47,249 nucleotides of DNA from an uncultured Alistipes sp. (GTDB taxonomy: Bacteria > Bacteroidota > Bacteroidia > Bacteroidales > Rikenellaceae), in the NCBI GenBank assembly GCA_944321755.1, contig CALUMM010000017.1, positions 1 to 47,249 on the forward strand, given 5' to 3'. The position numbers were made by a program, and so were the translations under genes. This document shows, one piece after another, positions 32,830-40,762 of this stretch. The notes beneath the pieces are model-generated. The model was not told where the DNA came from. It was given only the letters and a program-made list of their open reading frames with translations, and ran no database searches. The stretch's first letter is position 1. Every line of letters starts with the position of its first letter.

Positions 32830-32988
32830 TTATTTCTTCTCGTCGAAGAAATCCTTCACCTGGTCGTTTGCAATAACGCCTTCCTTGAACATGTAGGCTC
32901 CGGTTTTGTCCGACTTGACCATCTTGATGCACTTGGTGAACTGCTTGCCGGTACCGGTTTTCAGCGTTGCGACTACTTTCTTTGCCAT
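32830..32988 (-). CDS. DUF4295 family small protein
   Basis: A 52-residue basic protein, too short for most ORF filters: MAKKVVATLKTGTGKQFTK, then CIKMVKSDKTGAYMFKEG and the C-terminus DQVKDFFDEKK. It is the DUF4295 family that in Bacteroidota always follows rpmG, and it may be a ribosome-associated protein. ATG at 32986-32988, TAA at 32830-32832. It is 13 bp after rpmG and forms one unit with rpmB and rpmG. A ribosomal role is inferred from neighbourhood and charge only. Confidence 0.88.
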   Translation of the reverse strand: MAKKVVATLKTGTGKQFTKCIKMVKSDKTGAYMFKEGVIANDQVKDFFDEKK

Positions 32989-33001
32989 AGGTCTGTTCTA
33001 A

Positions 33002-33184
33002 CTATTTGATTTCACGGTGTACGGTTACACGCTTCAGGAACGGATTGTACTTTCTGCGTTCGAGACGTTCGGGCGTGTTTTTCTTGTTTTTGGTCGTGAT
33101 GTAACGGGACATTCCTGCCACGCCGCTCTCTTTCTGCTCGGTGCATTCGAGGATTACCTGCACTCTGTTACCTTTCTTTGCCAT
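33002..33184 (-). CDS. rpmG: 50S ribosomal protein bL33
   Basis: A 60-residue basic protein with the L33 pattern [29 protein letters not shown] and the ending [16 protein letters not shown]. The zinc-binding CxxC pairs of the C+ form are absent, leaving a single Cys, so this is the zinc-independent form. It is 11 bp after rpmB. Confidence 0.95.
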   Translation of the reverse strand: MAKKGNRVQVILECTEQKESGVAGMSRYITTKNKKNTPERLERRKYNPFLKRVTVHREIK

Positions 33185-33195
33185 GGATTAGGATT

Positions 33196-33429
33196 TTAGT
33201 AGACGTTTTTGGGAGCGACAGCTTCGCGCATAGCGACAGCGAGCCCTTTCTTGTTGATGGTTTTCATGCCGGCAGCCGACACCTTGATGGTGATCCAGCG
33301 ACCTTCCTGCTCGGACCAGAAACGCTTCGTCTTCAGATTGGGGCTGAATTTGCGTTTGGTCTTGTGGTGGGAGTGGGAGACGTTGTTGCCCACGACGGCC
33401 ACCTTGCCTGTGATTTCGCAAACTTTCAT
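33196..33429 (-). CDS. rpmB: 50S ribosomal protein bL28
   Basis: A 77-residue protein beginning MKVCEITGKVAVVGNNVSHS, followed by HHKTKRKFSPNL and a Lys/Val-rich C-terminus, which is typical bL28. It is the first gene of a three-gene unit (rpmB, rpmG, DUF4295) with a full-consensus promoter directly upstream. Confidence 0.96.
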   Translation of the reverse strand: MKVCEITGKVAVVGNNVSHSHHKTKRKFSPNLKTKRFWSEQEGRWITIKVSAAGMKTINKKGLAVAMREAVAPKNVY

Positions 33430-33467
33430 GGTTCTTGATATTTTTATTAAAGCCTGTTTAGGGCCTG

Positions 33468-33498
33468 CAAATATACAACCTTTTCGTCAAAACGCAAA
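33468..33498 (-). promoter_or_regulatory. promoter of rpmB-rpmG-DUF4295
   Basis: On the minus strand TTTG (33495-33498) and TATATTTG (33468-33475) are 19 nt apart. The -33 box is made of the same bases as the T run of the cinA terminator upstream. Confidence 0.78.
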
Positions 33499-33529
33499 AG
33501 GGCCCGGCTTTTTTTCGCATCGGGGCCCT
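33499..33529 (-). terminator. intrinsic terminator of pyrD-cinA
   Basis: AGGGCCC (33499-33505) pairs with GGGCCCT (33523-33529); on the minus strand T4 follows. The distal arm overlaps the cinA stop codon at 33528-33530. Confidence 0.75.
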
Positions 33530-34769
33530 ATTTTCCCTGGAGGGCATCGCGGAGCAGGGCGATGGCGAAGGCGCTGGCGCGGTCGATGACCTGGCTGCGG
33601 TCGGCGCCGCACTGTTTGCACAGGGCGATTGTTTCGCGGGGGGTGGCGACGGCGATCCAGACGGTTCCGACGGGTTTTTCGGGGCTTCCGCCCGTGGGGC
33701 CTGCGATTCCGGAGGTCGCGACGGCGTAGTCGGCGCGGGCGACGCGGCGTGCGCCTTCGGCCATCTGTCGGACGACCTGCTCGCTCACGGCGCCGTAGCG
33801 GGCGATGTCATCGGCATCGACGCCCAGGATGTCGGCTTTCGCCTCGTTGCTGTAGGCTACCACGCCGCCGCGGAAGTAGGCCGAAGCTCCGGGCATGGCG
33901 GTGAAGCGTGCGGCGATGACGCCTCCGGTGCAGCTTTCGGCCGTGGCGAGGGTCAGCCCGCGTTCGGTGAGAATGCCGTGGACGAGCTCCTGGATCGAGG
34001 CGGTTTCGAATCCGATGAAGTATTCGGGAATGAGTTTGCGCAGGGCTTCGAACTGGCGGTCGATCTCCCGGGCGACGCTTTCGCCCTCGACCTCGTAGGC
34101 CGAGAGGCGCAGGCGCACGGCTCCCGGGTTGGGCAGATAGGCGAGTTTGAGATAGGGCGGGAGGGCGTTCTCCCAGTTTTCGATGCGTTTGGCGAGCATC
34201 GATTCGGCCAGCCCCGCGGTGATCATCGTGCGGTGTACGATCTGCCGCAGCGAGAAGTGGGCCTTGAGCCGGGGCATGACCTCGTCCTGCATGAGGTGCT
34301 CCATCTCGTAGGGGACCCCGGGGAGCGAGACGACGACGTGTCCGTCGCGTTCGAACCACATGCCGGGCGCGGTTCCGTAGGCGTTGAAGAGCACGGTGCA
34401 GCACGTCGGGACGAGGGCCTGCGAGCGGTTCAGGTCGTTGAATTCGATGCCGCGGGCGGTGAGCATCTTCTCGACGTGTGCGGCGACGGTTTCGTCGTAG
34501 CGCATGTCGCTGTGGAAGAGTTCCGCGAGGGTCTTTTTGGTGATGTCGTCCTTCGTGGGGCCGAGTCCGCCGGTAATGACCGTCACCTGGGCGTTCTCCA
34601 TGGACCGCGTGACGGTTTCGACGATCTGCGAACGGTCGTCGCCGATGGAGATCTTCTCGCGCACGACGATGCCCGCCGAATTGAGGTGCTTGGCAATGGA
34701 TACCGAATTGGTGTCCACGATCTGGCCGATGAGAATCTCATCGCCGATGGTAATGATCGATGCTTTCAT
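33528..34769 (-). CDS. cinA: CinA family protein (nicotinamide-nucleotide amidohydrolase-type)
   Basis: A 413-residue two-domain protein. The N-terminal MoCF-like domain begins MKASIITIGDEILIGQIVDT and has TGGLGPTKDDITK; the C-terminal domain has LATAESCTGGVIAARFT, GVVAYSNEAKADILGV and TSGIAGPTGGSPEKPVGTVW, which is the NMN deamidase (PncC) domain. It recycles NMN and may have ADP-ribose pyrophosphatase activity. The ATG at 34769 is four bases after the pyrD stop codon; upstream in-frame sequence belongs to the pyrD tail in another frame. Confidence 0.94.
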   Translation of the reverse strand: MKASIITIGDEILIGQIVDTNSVSIAKHLNSAGIVVREKISIGDDRSQIVETVTRSMENAQVTVITGGLGPTKDDITKKTLAELFHSDMRYDETVAAHVEKMLTARGIEFNDLNRSQALVPTCCTVLFNAYGTAPGMWFERDGHVVVSLPGVPYEMEHLMQDEVMPRLKAHFSLRQIVHRTMITAGLAESMLAKRIENWENALPPYLKLAYLPNPGAVRLRLSAYEVEGESVAREIDRQFEALRKLIPEYFIGFETASIQELVHGILTERGLTLATAESCTGGVIAARFTAMPGASAYFRGGVVAYSNEAKADILGVDADDIARYGAVSEQVVRQMAEGARRVARADYAVATSGIAGPTGGSPEKPVGTVWIAVATPRETIALCKQCGADRSQVIDRASAFAIALLRDALQGK

Positions 34770-34773
34770 GGAT

Positions 34774-36162
34774 TTATGCCTGTTTTCCGGGGTGTTCCGG
34801 GACGCTTTCCGCCGGGATGGCGGGTTCTCCGGAGGTTCCGGACGCTGTTTTCGGGGATTTTTCCGAATGTCCGGCGGGGATGTCGCCGCAGCCGGAAACT
34901 CCGTCGGCGGATTTTGCGTTTCCGGCTCCTTCCGCGGTTCCGTTCCCGGCATTTGTCCCGCTTCCGGCATTTGTCCCGCTTCCGGGTGCGGCTTCCGGCG
35001 ACGGGAGCGGGGGCTCGGGTGCGGCGTCGGCGGTTTCAGAGGATGCGGTGTCGGAGGCTTCGGAGGGTGCGGCGGCAGCGGCAGCTTTTGCTTCGGCTTC
35101 GGCCTTTGCCGCCTCGGCCTGACGCCGCTCCTCATCGGCGATCAGGGCGCGGCAGATCTCGCCGACCAGCCCCGGGCCTTCGTAGATGTATCCGGTGTAT
35201 AGCTGTACGAGATCGGCGCCGGCGTCGAGCATCGCCCGCACGTCGTCGGGGGTCATCAGTCCGCCCACGCCGATGATGGGGAACGTTCCGCCCGAACGGG
35301 TGTGGATGCGCCGGACGATCTCCACGGCGCGGCGCGTCAGCGGGGCACCTCCGAGGCGACCGTTTCCGATCTCTTCGAGGGCTTCGCGGCTGGTCTGCAG
35401 CCCCTCGCGGCAGTAGGTGCCGTTGGTGGCGACGATTCCGTCGAGCGGGGTTTCGAGGAGGATGTCGGCCACGCGGTCGACCACCTCGTCGGGCATGTCG
35501 GGCGAGACCTTGAGCATGACGGGCCGATACTGGTTCTGCCCGCGGCGGAAGTCGAACAGGGGTTCGAGGATGCGGAGAATCTGCTCCCGGGTATGGGTCG
35601 ACCCGTCACGGCAGGCGTTGTCGCAGCTGATGTTTACGGTGAAGTAGTCCGCATACTGGTAGAGGTTGCGGAAGAGTTTGAGATAGTCCGCGGGGGCGTT
35701 TTCGGCGGGTGTGGCGGTATTTTTCCCGATGTTGCAGCCGACGATCACGCCCTCATGGGGTTTGCGCAGGTGGCGGATCGACGTTTCGAGTCCGCGGTTT
35801 GCGAGTCCGATGCGGTGGATGATGGCGCGGTCCCTGGGGAGCCGGAAGACGCGGGGCCGGGGGTTTCCCGACTGGGGCTGCGGGGTGATGGTTCCGATCT
35901 CCACGAATCCAAAGCCCATTGCGGCCAGTTCCCGAAAAGCCTCGCCGTTGCGGTCGAATCCGGCTGCGACGCCCACGGGATTGGCGAAACGGATGCCGAA
36001 AACCTCGCGTTCGAGGGCGGGGTGCTCCACGGCGTAGCATTTGTGCAACAGCCAGCGGCCTCCGGGGATCAGTCCGATGATGCGCAGGAGGAGGATGACG
36101 GCCCGGTGTGCCCGCTCGATGGAGAGCGAGAAGAGCAAGGGCTTTATGATCTTACGGTACAT
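34774..36162 (-). CDS. pyrD: quinone-type (class 2) dihydroorotate dehydrogenase with long low-complexity tail
   Basis: The enzyme oxidises dihydroorotate to orotate in pyrimidine synthesis. The class 2 body is clear: an N-terminal amphipathic helix (MYRKIIKPLLFSLSIERAHR), NPVGVAAGFDRNG, GFVEIGTITPQPQ, IGCNIGKN-like VGCNIGKNT, KVSPDM, IIGVGGLMTPDD. Two features stand out. The active-site loop reads NISCDN (177-182) instead of NISSPN, placing Cys180 at the position of the catalytic Ser. After about residue 345 comes a tail of roughly 118 residues rich in A, E, S, P and G with repeated GSGTNA; the family normally ends near 340-350. The ATG at 36162 is 10 bp from the -7 element, which suggests a very short leader. 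cinA follows after 4 bp. Confidence 0.92.
   Translation of the reverse strand: MYRKIIKPLLFSLSIERAHRAVILLLRIIGLIPGGRWLLHKCYAVEHPALEREVFGIRFANPVGVAAGFDRNGEAFRELAAMGFGFVEIGTITPQPQSGNPRPRVFRLPRDRAIIHRIGLANRGLETSIRHLRKPHEGVIVGCNIGKNTATPAENAPADYLKLFRNLYQYADYFTVNISCDNACRDGSTHTREQILRILEPLFDFRRGQNQYRPVMLKVSPDMPDEVVDRVADILLETPLDGIVATNGTYCREGLQTSREALEEIGNGRLGGAPLTRRAVEIVRRIHTRSGGTFPIIGVGGLMTPDDVRAMLDAGADLVQLYTGYIYEGPGLVGEICRALIADEERRQAEAAKAEAEAKAAAAAAPSEASDTASSETADAAPEPPLPSPEAAPGSGTNAGSGTNAGNGTAEGAGNAKSADGVSGCGDIPAGHSEKSPKTASGTSGEPAIPAESVPEHPGKQA
34946..34983. repeat. 18-bp tandem duplication inside the pyrD tail
   Basis: CCGGCATTTGTCCCGCTT occurs at 34946-34963 and again at 34964-34981, encoding repeated GSGTNA. 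It lies in the low-complexity tail and suggests growth of the tail by slippage. Confidence 0.85.
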
Positions 36163-36171
36163 ATTCGCGCG

Positions 36172-36179
36172 CAAAGGTA
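36172..36179 (-). promoter_or_regulatory. -7 element of pyrD-cinA
   Basis: Minus-strand TACCTTTG only 10 bp upstream of the pyrD ATG. Transcription would begin about three bases before the start codon, which implies a nearly leaderless mRNA. Confidence 0.55.
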
Positions 36180-36310
36180 ATGAAAAAAAGCCAATTGTGT
36201 ACTTTTTGCCGGTCGGAGGGGCCGGACCTGCCGCAGGATCGGGCCTGCAGATTCGTTTAGCCGCGTTTTCGACTTCTTTGCGCTTCCGGTTTTTGTGGTT
36301 CCGGGGCCTC

Positions 36311-36436
36311 TGCGGTCCCGGCTTTGCGGCGGTTTCGGCTTCCTCGCTGCCTCGGCGCCCCTGCGGTCCCGGCCGTTGTCCCTCCCGGTTTTCCGGTGCC
36401 TCCCCTGCGATCCCGGTTTTGCGGCGGTTTCGGCTT
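36311..36436. repeat. imperfect 31-bp direct repeat in the pyrD-pdxB gap
   Basis: The 31-bp sequence at 36311-36341 (TGCGGTCCCGGCTTTGCGGC onward) recurs at 36406-36436 with two mismatches; a partial copy starts at 36362. The gap 36180-36459 is GC-rich low-complexity sequence and shows no gene. A C10 tract (36449-36458) abuts the pdxB stop codon. Confidence 0.8.
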
Positions 36437-36459
36437 TTACCCCTCTTGCCCCCCCCCCT

Positions 36460-37455
36460 CTAAAAGTATTCGCGGCGGTATTCGTAGTGGTCGCGCAGGG
36501 CCTCGAAGCGGGAGACGTCCGCCTTCAGCCGACGGCTTTCGGCCTCGATGTCGTAGACCTCCGGAATGCTCCTGCAAAGCTCCTGCCACGAAATCGGACG
36601 CGGCACGGCGGGCGTCACTTCGGGCGGATACCACCCTTCGAGCGGGAGCCCGAACCGACGGGTGAGGGCCCCAACGGCGAGGGCCGTGGCATTGGCTTTT
36701 CCCTGGAGGGAGTACCCGGCGATGTGGGGGGTTGCGAGGAGAGCCTTTTCAAGCAGTGCGGGATCGAGTGTCGGCTCGTGCTCCCAGACGTCGAGCACCC
36801 ACTGCAGCGGGCTTCGGAGCAGGGCCTCGCCGTCGACGACCTCCCCGCGCGAGGAGTTGATAATGACGGCTCCGGGCTTCATCTTCCGGAAGAGGCGTTC
36901 GCAGGCCATGTGGCGGGTCGAGTCGTCGAGCGGGGTGTGGAAGGTCATCAGGTCGGCCTCCTGCGCCACCGCGTCGAGCGGAAGGAAACCGCAGTGTTCG
37001 CGCTCCTCGCGCGGGGGGTCGCAGCAGAGGACGCGGAATCCCCACGCTTCGGCATAACTTTTGACGAGCGATCCGACGTGTCCGACCCCGATGATTCCCA
37101 GGGTTCGTTCCTCGGGTCTCCAGCCCTGCGTGCGGGCCAGGCGTGCGAGCACCGCGGCGACCCACTGCAACACGCCGCGGGCGTTGCATCCGGCGGCCGT
37201 GGCGACTTCGATGCCGTTCCGGGCGCACCACGCCAGGTCGATGTGGTCGAACCCGATGGTGGCCGTGGCGATCATCCGCACGCGCGATCCGGCCAGGAAC
37301 CGTTCGTCGCAGCGCGTCCGGGTCCGGATGACGAGGGCGTCGGCGTCGCGCACCTCCTCGGGACGGATCTCCCGGCCGGGAAGATAGCGCATTTCGGCAA
37401 AGGGTTCGAGGACTCCTTTCAGGAAAGGAATGGCATTATCGGCTACAATCTTCAT
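36460..37455 (-). CDS. pdxB: 4-phosphoerythronate dehydrogenase
   Basis: A 331-residue D-2-hydroxyacid dehydrogenase that acts in the DXP-dependent pyridoxal phosphate pathway. It begins MKIVADNAIPFLKGVLEPF, the PdxB opening, and shows TIGFDHIDLAW, the NAD-binding GIIGVGHVGSLVK, NSSRGEVVDGEAL with the catalytic Arg region and TPHIAGYSLQGKANAT with the catalytic His. It is somewhat shorter than the ~380-residue E. coli enzyme, mostly in the C-terminal dimerisation region. Single gene, divergent from the arginase-family gene. Confidence 0.92.
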   Translation of the reverse strand: MKIVADNAIPFLKGVLEPFAEMRYLPGREIRPEEVRDADALVIRTRTRCDERFLAGSRVRMIATATIGFDHIDLAWCARNGIEVATAAGCNARGVLQWVAAVLARLARTQGWRPEERTLGIIGVGHVGSLVKSYAEAWGFRVLCCDPPREEREHCGFLPLDAVAQEADLMTFHTPLDDSTRHMACERLFRKMKPGAVIINSSRGEVVDGEALLRSPLQWVLDVWEHEPTLDPALLEKALLATPHIAGYSLQGKANATALAVGALTRRFGLPLEGWYPPEVTPAVPRPISWQELCRSIPEVYDIEAESRRLKADVSRFEALRDHYEYRREYF

Positions 37456-37497
37456 GCTTATCGGAATTATCCTGCCGTTAATCTTCGTGCGGATGCG

Positions 37498-37505
37498 CAA
37501 ATATA
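37498..37505 (-). promoter_or_regulatory. -7 element of pdxB
   Basis: Minus-strand TATATTTG, 43 bp upstream of the pdxB start. The nearest TTTG lies 25 bp away, a spacing longer than consensus. Confidence 0.58.
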
Positions 37506-37517
37506 GGTAAAAATTAG

Positions 37518-37525
37518 TACCTTTG
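37518..37525 (+). promoter_or_regulatory. -7 element of the arginase-nhaA-FKBP operon
   Basis: TACCTTTG, 18 bp before the ATG at 37543, giving a leader of only about 11 nt. It lies 13 bp from the divergent pdxB -7 element. Confidence 0.6.
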
Positions 37526-37542
37526 TCTTTCAAAAGATCGCT

Positions 37543-38595
37543 ATGGAACAGAAAACCTTCGATCCGGACGGCGTAGGGGTCGCTACGGGAACCTATTTCG
37601 GTCTTCCGTTTGCTCCCGAGGAGTCGGCACTGGTGCTGATTTCGGCACCGTGGGACGTGACGGTCTCCTACGGAGCCGGGACGGCCTACGCTCCGGATGC
37701 CATCATCGAGGCGTCGACGCAGCTGGATTTCCACGATCCCCTGGCTCCGGGTGCCTGGCGCCGGGGTATCGCCACGGCCGACGTGGACTATACGCTGCTG
37801 GAGCTCTCGCAGCGCCTGCGGAGCGATGCCGAACGGGTGATCGACCACCTCGAAGGGGGCGGAAGCCTCGATGACGACTATGTGGTGCGGAAGGTCCGCC
37901 GGGTGAACGAAGGAAGCCGGACCCTGAACGCCAACATCGAGGCCCAGGCTGCCGGGTGGCTCGATGCGGGGAAGATCGTGGGGCTGGTCGGCGGCGACCA
38001 TTCGACGCCCTACGGGCTGATCCGGGCCTTAGGAGCCCGCCACACCTCGTTCGGGATCCTGCACATCGACGCCCACTGCGATCTGCGCGAAGCCTACGAG
38101 GGGTTCGAATACTCCCATGCCTCGATCATGTACAACGTGCTGCGCGACATCCCGCAGGTATCGCGCCTGGTGCAGGTCGCCGTCCGGGACTTCAGCGCTA
38201 CGGAGGCGGCGCTGGCCGCCTCGTCGGAGCGGATCGAGACCTTCGACGACCTGTCGCTCTCCGAGGGCCGGTTCCGGGGCGAGACATGGGATGCGCAGTG
38301 CCGGGAGATCGTCGAACGGCTCCCGGAGGAGGTCTACGTGAGCTTCGACATCGACGGCCTGACGTTCGAGAACTGCCCCCATACGGGAACCCCGGTGTGC
38401 GGGGGCCTGAGTTTCAACGAGGCGGTCTGGCTGCTCGACACGCTGGCGCGTTCGGGCCGCCGGATCATCGGATTCGATATCGTGGAGGTCACTCCGTCCC
38501 CGGAGGGGCGCATCGACGCCATTACGGGAGCCCGCATGTTGTGGAAACTGTGCGGTCTGACCCTCAAATCCAATAATCAACTAAATCAGAAATAG
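37543..38595 (+). CDS. arginase/agmatinase/formiminoglutamase family hydrolase
   Basis: A 350-residue ureohydrolase with the dimanganese ligand motifs GGDHS (150-154), DAHCD (176-180) and SFDIDGL. It releases urea or formamide from a guanidino or formimino substrate; agmatine is the usual guess, but arginine or others are possible. The N-terminal part (ISAPWDVTVSYGAGTAYAPD) agrees with agmatinase-type proteins. It is the first gene of an operon; its stop codon directly abuts the nhaA start codon. The pairing with a Na+/H+ antiporter suggests a shared role in pH response, which is inference. Confidence 0.88.
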   Translation: MEQKTFDPDGVGVATGTYFGLPFAPEESALVLISAPWDVTVSYGAGTAYAPDAIIEASTQLDFHDPLAPGAWRRGIATADVDYTLLELSQRLRSDAERVIDHLEGGGSLDDDYVVRKVRRVNEGSRTLNANIEAQAAGWLDAGKIVGLVGGDHSTPYGLIRALGARHTSFGILHIDAHCDLREAYEGFEYSHASIMYNVLRDIPQVSRLVQVAVRDFSATEAALAASSERIETFDDLSLSEGRFRGETWDAQCREIVERLPEEVYVSFDIDGLTFENCPHTGTPVCGGLSFNEAVWLLDTLARSGRRIIGFDIVEVTPSPEGRIDAITGARMLWKLCGLTLKSNNQLNQK

Positions 38596-39978
38596 ATGCG
38601 ACTCTTTTCCATGTACCGCTGGGTACGCAGCCGGCACGCGCTCGGCCTTCGCGGACGCAATTTCATCGAGGCCCCCTGGGCGGGAGGTGTTGTTCTGGTC
38701 GTCTGCGTCCTTATCGCCATGCTGCTGGCGAACCTTTCATTGACGAAAGACTACTACCGCGATCTGCTCGAAACGGATCTTTCGCTGATCATCCGCTCCC
38801 CGGAGGGGTTGATCAACTGGGTCTTCCCGCGCGGAATGAACGTCGAGACGTTCGTCAACGACTGCCTGATGGTGATCTTCTTCTTCACGGTGGGTCTCGA
38901 AATCAAGCGTGAGATCGTCAACGGACAGCTTTCGAGCGTGCGTCGGGCGATCCTTCCGGTGCTGGCCGCAGCGGGCGGAATGCTGGCCCCGGCCGTGATC
39001 TTCACGCTGTTCAACCACGGGACGGCGGCCGCCAACGGATGGGGAATCCCCACGGCCACCGACATCGCATTTGCCATCGGCATCATGTCGATCCTCGGCG
39101 ACCGGGTTCCGGTATCGCTGAAAATCTTCCTTACGGCCCTGGCCGTGGCGGACGACCTGGGGGCGATTCTGGTCATCGCGCTCTTCTACGGCGGGAAAGT
39201 GCAGCTGGATCTGCTGCTGCTGGCCGTGGCCATCATGGTGGTGGTCTATTTCATGAACAAGATGGGCGAGAAGCGCATGATCTTCTACCTGGTTCCCGCC
39301 GTCGTGGTCTGGGGCCTGTTCTACTATTCGGGCGTCCATTCGACGATCTCGGGCGTGGCCATGGCGATGCTCATCCCGATGGAGCCCCGCTACAGAAAGG
39401 AGTACTATACGCACAAGATGAGCTGGTTGAAGACGCGGCTGCTGCAGGCCGGGAACGAGGAGCCCTTCCCCAACGAGGAGCAGCGTTTCTACCTGCGCCG
39501 GATGTCCCATCTGACGGCGAATTCGATCGGCATGAGCTACCGTCTTGAAAATGCCCTGTCGCCGTATGTGACGTTCCTGATCATGCCGATTTTCGCGCTG
39601 GCGAACGCCGGGGTGGAGATCACCTCGCTGGAGTACATCAACATTTTCCACTACTCGGCAGAGATCGGATCGGTGGGCATGGGCGTCTTCTTCGGCCTCT
39701 TGATCGGCAAGCCGCTGGGGATCTTCCTGGCGAGCTGGGGAGCCGTGCGTTCGGGCCTTGCGGAGATGCCTGCCGGGGCTAACTGGCGGATGCTCTTTGC
39801 CGTAGCGTGCCTGGGCGGTATCGGCTTCACGATGTCGCTGTTCGTGGATTCGCTGGCCTATACGGATCCGGATCTGATCGACCGGGGCAAGATCGCCATC
39901 TTGATGGGATCGGTTGCCGCGGCGATTTTCGGAAGCCTGCTGATCCTGTTCATTTCGCGCAAGAGCCAGAAGTCATGA
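38596..39978 (+). CDS. nhaA: Na+/H+ antiporter NhaA
   Basis: A 460-residue polytopic antiporter that exchanges Na+ for H+ in alkaline or salty conditions. The ion-binding core is intact: PTATDIAFAIGI carries the Asp equivalent to E. coli Asp133 and ALAVADDLGAI the Asp pair 163/164. FFFTVGLEIKRE and the C-terminal GIGFTMSLFVDSLAY are also typical. The chain is longer than E. coli NhaA (388), mainly through an N-terminal segment and a loop near RYRKEYYTHKMSWLKTR. Translation starts immediately after the previous stop codon and the end overlaps the next gene as ATGA. Confidence 0.95.
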   Translation: MRLFSMYRWVRSRHALGLRGRNFIEAPWAGGVVLVVCVLIAMLLANLSLTKDYYRDLLETDLSLIIRSPEGLINWVFPRGMNVETFVNDCLMVIFFFTVGLEIKREIVNGQLSSVRRAILPVLAAAGGMLAPAVIFTLFNHGTAAANGWGIPTATDIAFAIGIMSILGDRVPVSLKIFLTALAVADDLGAILVIALFYGGKVQLDLLLLAVAIMVVVYFMNKMGEKRMIFYLVPAVVVWGLFYYSGVHSTISGVAMAMLIPMEPRYRKEYYTHKMSWLKTRLLQAGNEEPFPNEEQRFYLRRMSHLTANSIGMSYRLENALSPYVTFLIMPIFALANAGVEITSLEYINIFHYSAEIGSVGMGVFFGLLIGKPLGIFLASWGAVRSGLAEMPAGANWRMLFAVACLGGIGFTMSLFVDSLAYTDPDLIDRGKIAILMGSVAAAIFGSLLILFISRKSQKS

Positions 39979-40670
39979 AACGGATCCTTCTATTTGCGGC
40001 GATGCTGCTGGCCGTCGGGTGTTCGAAAAAGGCGGCGAACGGCGTGAAACTGAAATCCGACCTCGATTCGGTGGCGTATGTCATCGGCATGAATGTGGGT
40101 CTGAACCTGCAGCGCATGGATTCGACACTCAACGTGTCGGCGGTCTGCGAGGGGATCCGGGACATTTTCGAGGGAGACCCGCGCATGACGGTCGAGGCGG
40201 CGGAGACCTTCTACCTGAGTTACGTGAACTACGCGCTCCCGGAGAAGGCCCGGGCCTACGAGGAGCAGTTCCTGGCCGACATCGCGAAGTCGAACCGTTC
40301 GTATGCGCGGACTTCGTCGGGCGTGACCTACACGGTCGAGGAGGTCGGGAATCAGGACCGGATCCCGACTTCGGACCGGGACAGCGTGGCGCTGCGCTGG
40401 GTGATCCGCACGGCGGACGGAAAGGATGTCGTCTCCTCCTACGAGCGGGGGGATACGGTGCGGTCGGCGCTCCGGAATCTGCCCCGCGGCGTGCAGGAGA
40501 GCCTGAAACTGATCGGTGCGGGGGGCAGGATCCAGGCGTGGATGCCCGCCGACATGGCCTATGGTGCCGGGGGCGACGAGACGCTGGGCATCGGCCCGAA
40601 TGCCACGCTCTACTACGAGATCGAGTTGCTGGATGTGGATAAATACGCGAATCGGTTCCGCCGCAGATAA
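39975..40670 (+). CDS. FKBP-like lipoprotein with degenerate active site
   Basis: A 231-residue lipoprotein with signal MKRILLFAAMLLAVGC (Cys16). Residues about 28-100 form an FKBP N-terminal helical domain (LDSVAYVIGMNVGLNLQRMD), and the rest an FKBP domain (LKLIGAGGRIQAWMPADMAYG and LYYEIELLDV). In active FKBPs the pocket reads HYTGxxxxGxxFD; here it is LRWVIRTADGKDVVSS, so the key Tyr, Phe and Asp are gone and prolyl isomerase activity is doubtful. A chaperone role is more likely. It overlaps nhaA by 4 bp and is followed by a full FKBP gene. Confidence 0.82.
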   Translation: MKRILLFAAMLLAVGCSKKAANGVKLKSDLDSVAYVIGMNVGLNLQRMDSTLNVSAVCEGIRDIFEGDPRMTVEAAETFYLSYVNYALPEKARAYEEQFLADIAKSNRSYARTSSGVTYTVEEVGNQDRIPTSDRDSVALRWVIRTADGKDVVSSYERGDTVRSALRNLPRGVQESLKLIGAGGRIQAWMPADMAYGAGGDETLGIGPNATLYYEIELLDVDKYANRFRRR

Positions 40671-40709
40671 TTTACGGAAATAAAATCGACCGATCATACA
40701 ATATTTTAC

Positions 40710-40717
40710 TATCTTTG
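40710..40717 (+). promoter_or_regulatory. -7 element of the second FKBP gene
   Basis: TATCTTTG, with transcription expected near 40724, about 39 nt upstream of the ATG at 40763. It gives this gene its own promoter in addition to read-through from the upstream operon. Confidence 0.65.
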
Positions 40718-40762
40718 CGCGTACGAAACAAAGGCAAACATCAAAACAATAGTCAAACGATC

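Noticed and set aside
34770-35135. N-terminal extension of cinA into the pyrD tail
   Set aside because: The extension is Pro/Arg-rich shadow of the pyrD tail in another frame; MKASIITIGDEI at 34769 is the family's real start.
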